64,000 nt of DNA from Anastatus disparis (Eukaryota; Arthropoda; Insecta; Hymenoptera; Eupelmidae): assembly GCA_017163975.1 (NCBI GenBank), contig JAFFSR010000396.1:372001-436000 (forward strand), read 5' to 3'. The notes beneath the pieces were generated by a model, which saw only the letters and a program-made list of their open reading frames with translations, was not told the DNA's origin and did no database searches. How positions within the stretch are numbered: the stretch's first letter is position 1; each line of letters begins with the position of its first letter. The position numbers and the translations under genes are program-made. Positions 20,290-31,185 of this stretch are shown piece after piece.

Positions 20290-20995
20290 ATTTAGAAGTA
20301 GGAATGAGGGGTGACGAAGGGGTAGTATGTGCGCAACATTTAATATTTCAAGAATCATCTTAATATGATATTTAAATCCGCCAACACATGTAAAATAATG
20401 TCAGTTTGGCGCGAATCGTGGACCGGTGTGCATGTAAGTATAAATCAGAATGCATATAATTCACCATCATTTCGCTTACGAGTAGGCGGGAATTTTTTCA
20501 TGTAACGCGATCACACTTGGGCGTGTTCTATATCGTCCACCTAGCTAGTGTGTGTCTTAAGTAAAGAGCCGTTAATTGCTCAACCTACATCATTCGTACT
20601 GAAACAATTTGTATATATTTACATATATTCTGCATATAATTAATACTTATTTGCATATATGTATATATTTACATATATTTAGTATAAGTAGAATAACTAC
20701 ATAACATTTTATTTAAATTATAATAATATATATATAGTTATTGTAAAAGATATGAATGTTATGCTCTTCTACTTTCTACTATCCTGATACTTTTTATTAT
20801 TTTTTCGTAATAATCTCTTGTTTTTTACATAAAAATTGAATTTTAATACATTTATCATTTGCATATGGGTAACGCATTGTATGTTATTTGTGCATAAACA
20901 TTGTGTAAGTAATACACTTACTCATTACCATGTATACTTTTATGACATTGTAAACCATATTCAGTTAAATATCCTGAGGTCTTATTAAATTTCTA
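20290..20995. other. Polinton non-coding region, octamer-like sites
   Basis: No gene seen. ATTTGCATAT-like octamers occur near 20650 and 20860, and CATATAATT phrases recur. At 20760-20815 lies the first, diverged copy of the CTATCCTGATACTTTTT repeat that recurs further right. Confidence 0.5.
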
Positions 20996-21720
<725 letters not shown>

Positions 21721-22205
21721 TTCAATTAAACGTTATAGCTTTATTACGTGTAATGTTTTAAATTTTATCACTATTTTCAAGTGAATATACGAATTAAATT
21801 CATTCCAAAGTCTTGTGAGTTTATTCTTGTAAACCACAGATAAAGATTTTGTAATTTTACAAAATCAGCGACCTTGGGTCTTCTTTATTAAATTCTTTTC
21901 GCACACTACGTTAGGATTATTTTAAACAAATCATCACTGTACACCCGAGTTAGTGATAGAATAAAAACTTTTTCTATAGATTGGGGTATCATGTGTTTTC
22001 TCTAATATCAATTTTGCGTCTTAAATTTGTAATATAATTCCTAATTTTAACTTTACTGTAGAATATGATTCTTAAAACTGCAGTTTGAATCTTTTCTACG
22101 AGGAAAAAAGTGTCAAATTATTAATTTTACCGTGCGAACTTGAAAATATTTTTAAGCATTTGGGGTGGAAATTATACTTTTTATGATCGTGGACTTGGAG
22201 CCGCG
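21721..22205. other. Non-coding leader of the 305-codon gene
   Basis: AT-rich with no gene recognised. A weak TATA-like stretch lies at about 22173-22185. TCAGTC at 22207-22212 is about 30 bp downstream and may be the start of the following gene. Confidence 0.4.
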
Positions 22206-22250
22206 ATCAGTCCTCGATAAGTCGACAATCTGTAATAATCAAAAAGAAAA

Positions 22251-23168
22251 ATGTTCAATCAACCACCATCACCGATCGTCATCGACGACGACGACGAAGT
22301 TCAAGTACTGGACGACGATGTCCAGGTACTTGAGAACTCGGTGAATATAGCACCACTCGTAAATTTCATTAATTACGGTGTAGCTAATGTTTTTGTGCCC
22401 AATTACTGGGTGATATTGGACAAGCCAGTGAACGAAGTGGTGAACGATGTGATAGTGCAAAATGAGGTAGAAGAAGGTGGAGCAGTGATGCAGCAAAATG
22501 AGGTAGAAGAAGACAGAGAAGTGATGCTGCAAAATGAGATTGAAGAAGGCAGAGAAGTGTTGGCACAAAATGAGATAGCAGAAGGCAGAGAAGAAATGGA
22601 AAATAATAATCTAGAAGAAGAAGGTAACAACGACTCAGGATACGAGTCCAATGAAGATGAAGTTGATCCTGATTATGCTCCACAGGCGATGGAGGTAGAA
22701 GAAGAAGATGAGGAGGATGAAGAAGATGAGGAGGATGAAGAAGATGAGGAGGATGAAGAAGATGAGGAGGATGAAGAAGTAGATGAGGCTGAACTGGTAC
22801 AACGCTACCGGTGTCGAGCAGATGAGGCTCGTCAACACCATGTGCTTGGTGTAGTACGCCTCTATTGGCGTGCACGTATTGCAAAATTACGTTTAGAGAG
22901 AAAGCGTAGTTTACGACGTCTACAACGGGATTTAAGGAGAGTAAGAGAGCAACGACAAGAATTGGAAAGGATAATACCTCGACCTTATCGTCGCGCGGAT
23001 CCCACATTAGAACGCCCACGTAGAGGTCATGACGTGTGCTGGGGCTGTGCGAAGCCCTTTTATAGACAGAGTGTCCGTCTGTGGCAAAGGTGTGATTCGT
23101 GCGGGTTGTGGCTTTGCCCGGATTGTGCGCTGGATCCGGTGCACTACCAAAATGATATTATAATTTAA
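22251..23168 (+). CDS. Acidic/zinc-ribbon Polinton accessory protein
   Basis: An intact 305-codon gene, ATG at 22251 about 40 bp below a possible initiator. Modules in order: SUMO-interaction-like patches PIVIDDDDE (8-16) and VQVLDDD (18-23); four ~13-residue repeats of the QNEIEEGREVL type (70-116); an acidic run of EED repeats (148-177); a strongly basic helix-rich region (203-260) with RKRSLRR; and a six-cysteine zinc module, C263-x2-C-x14-C-x2-C-x4-C-x2-C292. The mixture suggests a nuclear regulator, but no family was recognised. It is one of only two plus-strand genes in the Polinton and is not decayed. An acid-activator or SUMO-linked role is inference. Confidence 0.7.
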   Translation: MFNQPPSPIVIDDDDEVQVLDDDVQVLENSVNIAPLVNFINYGVANVFVPNYWVILDKPVNEVVNDVIVQNEVEEGGAVMQQNEVEEDREVMLQNEIEEGREVLAQNEIAEGREEMENNNLEEEGNNDSGYESNEDEVDPDYAPQAMEVEEEDEEDEEDEEDEEDEEDEEDEEDEEVDEAELVQRYRCRADEARQHHVLGVVRLYWRARIAKLRLERKRSLRRLQRDLRRVREQRQELERIIPRPYRRADPTLERPRRGHDVCWGCAKPFYRQSVRLWQRCDSCGLWLCPDCALDPVHYQNDIII

Positions 23169-23559
23169 GTGTGAGTTTTAATTTTATAAATTTATGAATT
23201 TTAGTGCTTATACATAAAATGTAAAAATATTATTTTTAATTTTGTGTGTAAAATTTATGAGTCTTAATGTGCGTGTGAGAGTGTGTGTGTATGTGTGTGC
23301 GTATGTCGACGTAAATAAATAAATAAAGATATACTATTAATCTTAGTGTTAGTGGAAAAAACAAAAAATTTTGAATATATAAAAATAATAAACAATAAAT
23401 AAACTTTTATAGACTGTAAGTGAACTAGTGTTTATATATATATATGTTAATATATAATATATATTTAATTATAATATTAATTTTATATAAATTGTATATG
23501 CGTTTTAGTGTGTGTATGTGTGTGAAGTAATAAAATATTCCTTATTTGAAAATTTTTAT

Positions 23560-23590
<31 letters not shown>

Positions 23591-23907
23591 TAAAAATAAA
23601 TAAAATTCTATTAATCTTAGTGTTTGTGAAAAAACAAAAAATTTTTGAATATAAAAATAATAAACTTTTATAGACTGTAAGTGAACTAGTGTTTATATAT
23701 ATGTTAATATATAATATATATGTAATTATAATATTAATTTTATATAAATTGTATATGCGTGTTAGTGTGTGTATGTGTGTGAAGTAATAAAATATTCCTT
23801 ATTTGAAAATTTTTATTGTGTGTGTGTGTGTGTGTGAAATAAAAATAAATAAAATTCTAAATATTGTGTATTTATTTATTAATATATTTATTTATTTATT
23901 TAAATTC
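23169..23907. repeat. 3' region with ~260-bp tandem duplication
   Basis: Polyadenylation-like AATAAATAAATAAAG lies near 23313. Two units follow: 23338-23610 and 23611-23860. Each contains TAATCTTAGTGTT, CTGTAAGTGAACTAGTGTTT and a (GT)n tract before GAAATAAAAATAAATAAAAT. They differ mainly in GT length and small indels. Confidence 0.85.
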
Positions 23908-24038
23908 AGGGGTATCATGAACCGTCATAACAAGCCCCTACTTCGCCTTCTCAGAGATTATTGACCTAGTGGTCAGTAATCTTTGAGGTGGTAGAGTGGG
24001 GGTTTGTTGTGACGGTCCATGGTGCCCCTATAACTACT
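23908..24038. repeat. Polinton right TIR (foldback)
   Basis: The inverted partner of 6513-6635, ending CCCCTATAACTACT. It too is an imperfect palindrome, centred near GACCTAGTGGTC (about 23961-23972), so each TIR can form a long hairpin. Confidence 0.9.
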
Positions 24039-24044
24039 TACATA
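24039..24044. repeat. Target-site duplication, right (TACATA)
   Basis: An exact repeat of 6507-6512, directly after the right Polinton end. Confidence 0.9.
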
Positions 24045-24699
24045 TATAGTTTTTTTATATTTCATAAGAATAAGACATGCTCTGGTAGAAAATTAAGCAT
24101 AGTTTGCCCAGAATATCTCAAATTTTCTGTTCGGTGGGCAGATTCTATTAATATGTTCTGCCCAAAAGCCCCATGTACTGGCGACGGTTTTTGCGCAGAA
24201 TCTGCCCAGACTTTGTTAGAAGTGAAATAAAATTGATTTGAGGTTATGAACGAGTTGTATATTATAAGCAAATATGATTCCTGATCAAACATTACTGTAA
24301 AATTTTCAGCTAAATAATTACAATTCAATTTTAACATATAATAAGTATAAAAAAACAAGAAAAAAATTTTTATATAAAATATGAATTGTGCAAATTAAAG
24401 TTAATTGAATGACAAACATTTATTATTTTTATAAGATTCTATTAGATTGATGCATAAATAATGTTCAGCTAACTAATAATGTTTAGCTGATATGAGAAGA
24501 ATATTCAGCTAATAAATTTTATGAAAATTTCATACATTGTTTGTGATAAATTTTTATTAAATAGATAATATAAGACATATACTTAAACTTTTTGATGAAG
24601 AAAAATAGAAATATTTATTGAATAACTTAAGTAAAAACTTTTTTTAGTTAACATGCTCTGAAATGATCAAGGTAGTTGACTCTGATTTTGCTATACGTA
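24045..24699. other. Spacer right of the Polinton
   Basis: AT-rich with no gene. Around 24075-24225 the reverse strand shows the near-duplicated phrases TGGGCAGA and CTGCCCA. The 80-98-codon frames here have no recognisable features. TAATGTTTAGCTGA and TAATGTTCAGCTAA phrases form a short direct repeat near 24460-24510. Confidence 0.45.
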
Positions 24700-24747
24700 C
24701 ACTGTTAAAAAAAAGCATGAATTTTAATGTATTTTTCAGCGCTATTC
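24700..24747. repeat. Inner end of the right inverted arm
   Basis: The text ACACTGTTAAAAAAAAGCAT and CAGCGCTATTCAT is the reverse complement of 3708-3768. The arm then breaks off and resumes at 31186. The gap is a nested insertion that includes two transposons. Confidence 0.65.
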
Positions 24748-25302
24748 ATACCAATACAAGACAGAGGCATGTAGTCCCAAGACAATACCAAGCTTTTAAG
24801 AACCAAGAATATTGTCTCGGCAAGATTTTCAAAACAAGATCTTGCGAGAATTTTGGTCTTGATTCTATTATTTTTTTAATCTTTTATTATCAACTAACGT
24901 TTCATGAAATTATAATGGAGATTTTGATGTAAATTTATAAAAATTAATATTACGAAAAAAATGTAAATTATACATTATAGATAATATAAGAAAATACTAG
25001 TTAATTTATTCATACTTTTGTGAAGCAATGTGCAATTTTGCTTAGTTGATGAAATTTCATTTGCCGTCGATGACTTTTTTTAACTAGACTCTATTTCTAT
25101 TATTTATCGATCAAGTACTAGTTTTTATATCAAAATATTATTAATATAAGTAATGTTACAGTACCGCGCACTTTATTTACAGTCGTAATCACGTGTACCT
25201 AATTATGTTATTTCAAAAATTATATTAATATTATTTCTGAATTAATAATAAATCAAGTTAAAAATAATCAATTATAATAAAAAAAATATAATATAATAGT
25301 AC
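24748..25302. other. CAAGACAATACC-rich insertion edge
   Basis: Starts TACCAATACAAGACAGAGG. Variants of CCAAGACAATACCAAG recur here and, inverted, at 31030-31190. This suggests one element whose ends are 24748 and about 31185 and into which the two TIR transposons were inserted. AT-rich, no gene. Confidence 0.4.
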
Positions 25303-26317
25303 ACTGAGAAAAATATCTGTATAAAATTTACTACAAACATATTTTAAATAACTATTTAATATAGTAGCGTTGTGACATACTCGCTTTGTAAGCAGATAAT
25401 ATATAGAAAAAAATTTTAGTCGTTTAGTTTTGATCCCAAAACTGCTTTTTTAATTTAATTATTGCATAGAACAATTTTTTTATTTATTTATTTAATTAGA
25501 TTAATTATTTTTAAAAGAAAATTAATTTAAAAAAAAAATCTTACCTTAGGTGGGATTGAACCGCCGACCCCGAGAATGTAAAGCGTGAACGTTACCGCGA
25601 CTTTTTAAAAAAATTATTTATTGATTATTCAGAATACATTAATATTCTGAATTTACAATTTGGAGTCGCACAAAAATAAACAAAAAAGACGACGTACAAT
25701 GAGTGTATTGTAATGAATAATACATGTTGAGTCAATTAGCCCAAGTAATAGGGAACTCTATGACATACTTTGACTGGTGTTACAATTATTTAAAATAGGT
25801 TTTAGGAGAGAATTTCATGTCATGACTGTAATAACAGAAAAAATGACGCTCGTTGATGCAATGATGTATTGTTTATATGTTATAGAAAATAATTAAAATT
25901 TGGTTGAAAATTTTGAGGTTATGATTCGAATTAAAAATTAGACGAAATATATTACACAAAATAAGTCTTTTTACTGTATGTGTTCCAAGGACTTAATGCT
26001 ATTCGATTTTACATTATTATTTGCTATCTGGAAAGTAAATTTTGGTATTTTTATAGATAGAATTAATAAGCTACTCAACTAAATTTACTAACTTATATAG
26101 TGAAAATTATTTTCACAACTTTTACTATAGCAATTTTTTAAAAATATCAATATTAATTTTTCATGTGTTTTGTAGTAAAAAATATTACATATACAAGAAT
26201 TATTTGTCTAAATAAAGTCATTTTCCTCATGCAACAAGTATGTCATAACGTTACTATATTATATAGTAATTTAACCTATGTTTGTAGTAAACTTTATCCA
26301 GACATTTTCCTCAGTGT
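25303..26317. mobile_element. ~1-kb TIR element (CACTGAGAAAAA ends)
   Basis: Left TACACTGAGAAAAATATCTG and right CCTCAGTGTA are inverted ends with about 75 bp of similarity (TTTACTACAAACATA versus TTTGTAGTAAACTTTA). It encodes no transposase. Inside, 25545-25600 reads GTGGGATTGAACCGCCGACC, which resembles the T-arm of a tRNA on the minus strand. Confidence 0.65.
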
Positions 26318-26699
26318 AATTAATAATAAATAAAGTTAGAAATAATCAACTATAGTAAAGAAATACTTATAATTTTCGCAAATCTCATGCTCCCGAATTT
26401 CTATATGGGACGTTATTTCTCAACCGGAACACCTCTGCGACCAGAAGAGGTTTTGACCGATATTAAGGATTTTGGGCTTAAAATTTTTGTTTTTTAATTC
26501 TCTTTCGAAAACCGTTTGGCGCTTTTGGAAATTTCAATATAGCGACTCAAAATGGCCGTCGGAAACTACAAAAAAATGGAATACACCAACTAAAAAGTAT
26601 ATAAAACGAAATGTTTGTATCCAATATGGTCGTTTTCGGGTTTAAAGTATAGTGGGAGATTAGCATTCAATTACTAATATTGTTGGATAGAAAAATTAA

Positions 26700-26850
26700 A
26701 AATGGCGGACCCAAGATGGTGCTCCAAAATTTGAAAAAAATGTTAAATTTAAAGAACTTAATCGATTTTAACCACATTTAGTATATGGGGGTTTTTAGGA
26801 TGTTAATTTAGAATTCAAGGTCAGATTCACTAAATCCAAGATGGCGGATC
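26700..26850. promoter_or_regulatory. AAGATGGC (YY1-like) motifs in the left TIR
   Basis: CCCAAGATGGTGC near 26708 and CCAAGATGGCGGATCC near 26838, with AAAATGGCGG near 26699. The right TIR carries the inverted counterparts near 30480 and 30612. CAAGATGGCGGC is the classic YY1 site. Confidence 0.45.
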
Positions 26851-26929
26851 CAATATTGTGGATAGCATAATAAAAAATCAATCTTTTTGCACCGAATTAG
26901 GTACATAGAGAATTTCGGGGCTGCTCAGA

Positions 26930-27540
26930 ATAAATCTGAAGTTAAAATCTAAGAACCATGAGCTCTTAAACCTGAATACTCAATAATCCTATACCTTAGA
27001 ACCCTATACTAGATAAAATAAATTTATTCAAAATTAACGATTTTAATTTTGATACACGGAAAATTTTGAAACCACGAGTTTTTAAACCTAAATACCCAAC
27101 AACCTTACACCGTGAAGGCCTGTGTAGGGGAAAATTTCAAAATTCTTAGCACTTAAACCTAAATACCCAGTAACCCTATATTCCAAAATCTTGTACTAGA
27201 GAAAATAATTGTTTGATAAAAAATTAGTGAAACTAAACCTAAATACCTGGGAACCGTATACATTAGAACACTGCGATAGAGAAAATAAACTTTTAAAATG
27301 CTTAAATTCATTTCGAATTAGAAAAATTATTTTTTCATGCGTCAAATTTTAAAACCATGAGCTCTTAAACATAAATACCCTGTTATCATATACCCTAGAG
27401 ATCTGTACTGGAGAAAATAAATGTTGGAAATGTTTGAATTAATTAGGAATTGACGAAATTAATTCTGGTACATAGAATTCCAAAACCAAGACTTTTTGAA
27501 ATCAACTATTCAGTAATCCTATACCGTACTGAGAAAAAAA
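26930..27540. repeat. Degenerate ~110-bp subrepeats in the transposon
   Basis: The phrase CTTAAACCTAAATACCC(A/G) followed by AACCCTATA and GAGAAAATAAA recurs about five times. The later units lie inside the inner edge of the TIR, and inverted partners are seen at 30060-30370. Confidence 0.7.
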
Positions 27541-27798
27541 TGTGTACAATATGTAAGTATATATCTTTTGTATATTGATGTCGTAATTTGCAATTTCGAT
27601 TTTAAATTTAGTTATATAAACCACGTGACTACACTGGTTCAATTCGTTTCATCTTGCAGGTGAAGTCGCAATGTTTACATAGTATATTATTTTTCACTGT
27701 TCAGATTTATATTACTAGTAATTATTTTTTTTTATAAAATATTTTCATCATTTGAAAAGGTAGGAATTATTATTTTTTATAAAATAAGAACGATTGTG

Positions 27799-29649
27799 AT
27801 GCCTAAATCGAAAAAAAGGGTGCATCATGATAGATGTTGTAATCCCTTTAATAAACAAGGACATAAAGGAAAGGGACTCCGTCGCGTGTCAAAAGATTTC
27901 TTATCCCGACATACCAATATTTCTGAATACTCTTTGATTTGTCAGACTTGTAGAAAGTTTAACTATGATAACTCTATATCAAACGTAGGTTCTAAAAATG
28001 AAACTCAAGTTTCTATGGAAGAATGTGGTGTGGAACCTGAAAACGATGAAAGTGTTCAGATGGAAGATGTGGAATTTCTCAGAACCAGAAAAGATAAATT
28101 AGAACAAATCATGGACGCACTAAAAGAAAAGTTTTTTTCTCTTCCAGAGAATGATCCACTAAAGGTATTTATTCTTACAATACTACCTGATAGCTGGTCT
28201 TTACGAGAAATCATGGAGGAGTTCAATGTTTCTATGAGAATGGCTAAAAAGGCAAGAGATTTAAGAAATAAATCTGGCATTTTAGCAACTACTGATCCAA
28301 AAAAAGGCAAGCCTTTGCCTACGAGTACTATAAATAAGGTATTAGAATATTATAACTCCGACACCAATAGCAGAGTAATGCCTAACAAAAAAGACGTTGT
28401 AAAAGTAAAAAAAGGTGATGAAATAATTCACGTCCCAAAAAGGTTGCTGTTGTTTGATATAAAGATTTTGTTAAAAAATTTTAAAGAAAGTAATAAAGAA
28501 ACACAAATTAGCTTCAGTAAATTTGCTGAATTAAGGCCTAAATGGTGCGTTATCGCGGGAGCAAGGGGCACTCACAGTGTCTGCGTATGCATAATACACC
28601 AAAATTTTAAGACAATGTTTGAAGCTTGTAATCTAAGCGAACTAACGAAAGAATCTACTCATTATTTACAAGGATATCGTGATTGCATTCAATATTGTCT
28701 TTGCAGAAATCCGAAGCCTGCTTGTTATTTAAGAACCTGTGAAAAATGTTCAAAGCTATCGGACTTTGAAGAATACGTACTGTCTATTTTATTGCAAAAT
28801 GACATAGATAATATTATTTTTAGCATTTGGCAAGAAACTGACAAGTGTACATTAAAAAAGGAATGCCTTGATATTCATGAATTTGTTCCTGAATTATTTG
28901 ACAAACTACAAAAACTTATACCTCATCATTTTATATCTACAAAACAATCAGAATTCTTGAGTGACTTGAAAAATACTTTGAACTCAAATGAGGGAATTTT
29001 AGAACTAGATTATTCAGAAAATTATGCGTATGTAGCTCAGAACGCTGCCCAACAATTCCATTATAACAATAATCAATGCAGCATTTTATCTTGTATTCTA
29101 AACTACAAACAAAGTAAAGAGTTAAAACACTGCAGCTTCGTAATACTTTCCGATTATACAACTCATGATACAACGGCTGTATACTTAGCACAAACGTACT
29201 TGATTCCCGCTATATTAGAGAGAGTTCCACATTTAAAAAAACTTATTTATTTCACAGATGGGGCAAAGCAGCATTTCAAGAATCGGTATCAAATGTCGAA
29301 TTTAGTACACCATAAAGGAGATTTTGGTATAGATGCTGAATGGCACACTCATGCTACTGAACATGGCAAAGGCGCTTGTGATGGAGTAGGGGCTGTTTTA
29401 AAAAGTTTAGCTACTCGGGCTAGTTTGCGAGACAAAGGAAATGACACAATATTAAAATCTACTGATCTTTTGAACTGGGCAAAATTTAAATTTCCAAATG
29501 TTACTTTTTTTCATTACTCCAAACAAGATTATGATAGGACTTCTAGAAAACTAAATAAAAGATTTAGTCTTGCACCATCGGTATTATATATTTCAAAAGC
29601 TCACGCATTCAAAGTAAAAAAAAAGTCTATTAGCCTATCAATACTCTGA
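27799..29649 (+). CDS. DDE-like transposase, C-terminus frameshifted
   Basis: An ATG at 27799 opens a 616-codon frame. The N-terminus has a zinc-type pair (DRCCNPF ... CQTCRKF), then a coiled-coil-like acidic stretch. A cysteine-rich block in the middle contains CVCIIHQNFK and YCLCRNPKP. The predicted catalytic acids are D452 (LSDYTTHDT), D487 (FTDGAKQHFKNRY) and D528 (HGKGACDGVG). Transposases of this type cut and paste their own TIR-bounded element. At an A9 run (29616-29624) the reading frame slips: in another frame text resembling a continuation (SLLAYQYSDSS) stays open to a TGA at 29681. The copy is otherwise intact, so it may have been active until recently. Confidence 0.75.
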   Translation: MPKSKKRVHHDRCCNPFNKQGHKGKGLRRVSKDFLSRHTNISEYSLICQTCRKFNYDNSISNVGSKNETQVSMEECGVEPENDESVQMEDVEFLRTRKDKLEQIMDALKEKFFSLPENDPLKVFILTILPDSWSLREIMEEFNVSMRMAKKARDLRNKSGILATTDPKKGKPLPTSTINKVLEYYNSDTNSRVMPNKKDVVKVKKGDEIIHVPKRLLLFDIKILLKNFKESNKETQISFSKFAELRPKWCVIAGARGTHSVCVCIIHQNFKTMFEACNLSELTKESTHYLQGYRDCIQYCLCRNPKPACYLRTCEKCSKLSDFEEYVLSILLQNDIDNIIFSIWQETDKCTLKKECLDIHEFVPELFDKLQKLIPHHFISTKQSEFLSDLKNTLNSNEGILELDYSENYAYVAQNAAQQFHYNNNQCSILSCILNYKQSKELKHCSFVILSDYTTHDTTAVYLAQTYLIPAILERVPHLKKLIYFTDGAKQHFKNRYQMSNLVHHKGDFGIDAEWHTHATEHGKGACDGVGAVLKSLATRASLRDKGNDTILKSTDLLNWAKFKFPNVTFFHYSKQDYDRTSRKLNKRFSLAPSVLYISKAHAFKVKKKSISLSIL

Positions 29650-30927
29650 TTCATCTGCTATTCTATCCACCACAAGCTACTGATTAACATAAATATTACA
29701 ATTTAGAAAAAGTTCGAAAAAATTTACAAAAAAATTAAAAAAAAAATAAAAAAGTAAAAAATACATAACTACAAAAAAATAAAAAAAAAGATAGAAAACA
29801 AAAAAAAATAAAAAAGTAATGCGGGCTTTATAAAAATAAAGATAGTCTCCACCCTATGAAACGCAGAGAGCTTTTTGAGTTTTCAAAAACATCAAGAGGT
29901 CATGTATCCCACGTATGATTATCTCAAACCCCTCGAACCAGAGTTGGTGATCGAAGCTGCATAGGTTTTAAAACGATCGAGAACAATAGTTAAATATAGA
30001 AACTATTGTCCTTCACCATTACTATATACTTCAACATTGATTAAGCCAGTAATCACTTTCCCTCAAGTAGACGTTTTTATCTCAATAGGATGTAGGATTA
30101 CAAGGTATTTAGGTTTAAAAGCTCATAGTTTTAAAATTTTACGTGTAAAAAATTATTTTACTGATACTAAATAAATTTGAGCATTTTAAAAGTTTATTTT
30201 GTCTATCGTAGTGTTTTAATGTATAGGGATTCGATGTATTGAGGCTTAATTTTACTAATTCTTTATCAAAAATTTATTTTCTTTTGTACAGGGCTTTCGG
30301 CTAAATCTATTTTCTTAAGTACAAGGCTTTGGACTATAGAGTTACTGAGTATTTAATTTCAAGAGCTTATGATTCTTAGATTTTGACCTCAGATTTATTC
30401 TGAGCAGCCTCGAAATTCTCTATGTAACTAATTTAGTGCGAAAAGATTGATTTTTTATTATGTTATCCACAATATTGGATCCGCCATCTTGGATTTAGTG
30501 AATCTGACCTTGAATTCTAAATTAACATCCTAAAAACCCCCATATACTAAATGTGGTTAAAATCGAATAAGTTCTTTAAATTTAACATAGTTTTTCAAAT
30601 TTTGGAGCACCATCTTGGGTCCGCCATTTTTAATTTTTCTATCCAACCATATTAGTAATTGAATGCTAATCTCCCACTATACTTTAAGCCAGAAAACGAC
30701 CATATTGGATACAAACATTTCGTTTTATATACTTTTTAGTTGGTGTATTCCATTTTTTTGTAATTTCCGACGGCCATTTCGAATTGCCATATTGAAATTT
30801 CCAAAAGCGCCAAACGGTTTTCGAAAGAGTATTAAAAAACAAAAATTTTAAGCCCAAAATCCTTAAAATCGGTCAAAACCTCTTCTGGTCGCAGAGGTGT
30901 TCCGGTTGAGAAATAACGTCCCATATA

Positions 30928-31185
30928 TATATAGTGGAAGCTGTCTGCCAGTCCTACGACTGCCATATTTTTTTTATTCAAAAAGCAATCATAGAGAGCA
31001 ATTTTTATTATATCAAATTTATGAAAAGTAAATATAATAAAGATCAAGACCTATACCAAGACAAGACAATTCTATTGATTTTATGATATGTACAAGAACA
31101 AGACAAGATTTTGAATCGGCGATATTTTCCAATACCAGGACAATGTTTTTGCAAAATCTCGTATTGTCTTGGTATCGTGAAGCAC
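30928..31185. other. Insertion edge with CAAGACAA motifs
   Basis: CCAAGACAAGACAA, ACAAGACAAGATTTTG and TATTGTCTTGGTAT phrases are inverted relatives of those at 24760-24850. The edge of the long right arm resumes at about 31186. Confidence 0.4.

Larger units (their letters stand above)
26406..30923 (+). mobile_element. 4.5-kb DNA transposon, long TIRs, TATA TSD
   Basis: The ends TGGGACGTTATTTCTCAACC are inverted copies, flanked by TATA at 26402-26405 and 30924-30927. TIRs extend about 800 bp (to about 27200, and from about 30100). The centre holds one transposase gene on the plus strand. The 4-bp duplication and the transposase motifs make a Sola-type superfamily possible, but this is tentative. 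Confidence 0.8.

Noticed and set aside
22263..23019. Long minus-strand frames (211 codons) opposite the 305-codon gene
   Set aside because: Histidine/leucine-rich mirror of the acidic repeats.
23130..23145. LxCxE-like pRb-binding motif in GLWLCPDC
   Set aside because: Spacing is W-x... rather than L-x-C-x-E; no true motif.
24663..24932. 89-codon plus-strand frame
   Set aside because: Covers the edge of the inverted arm and an insertion; no recognisable motif.
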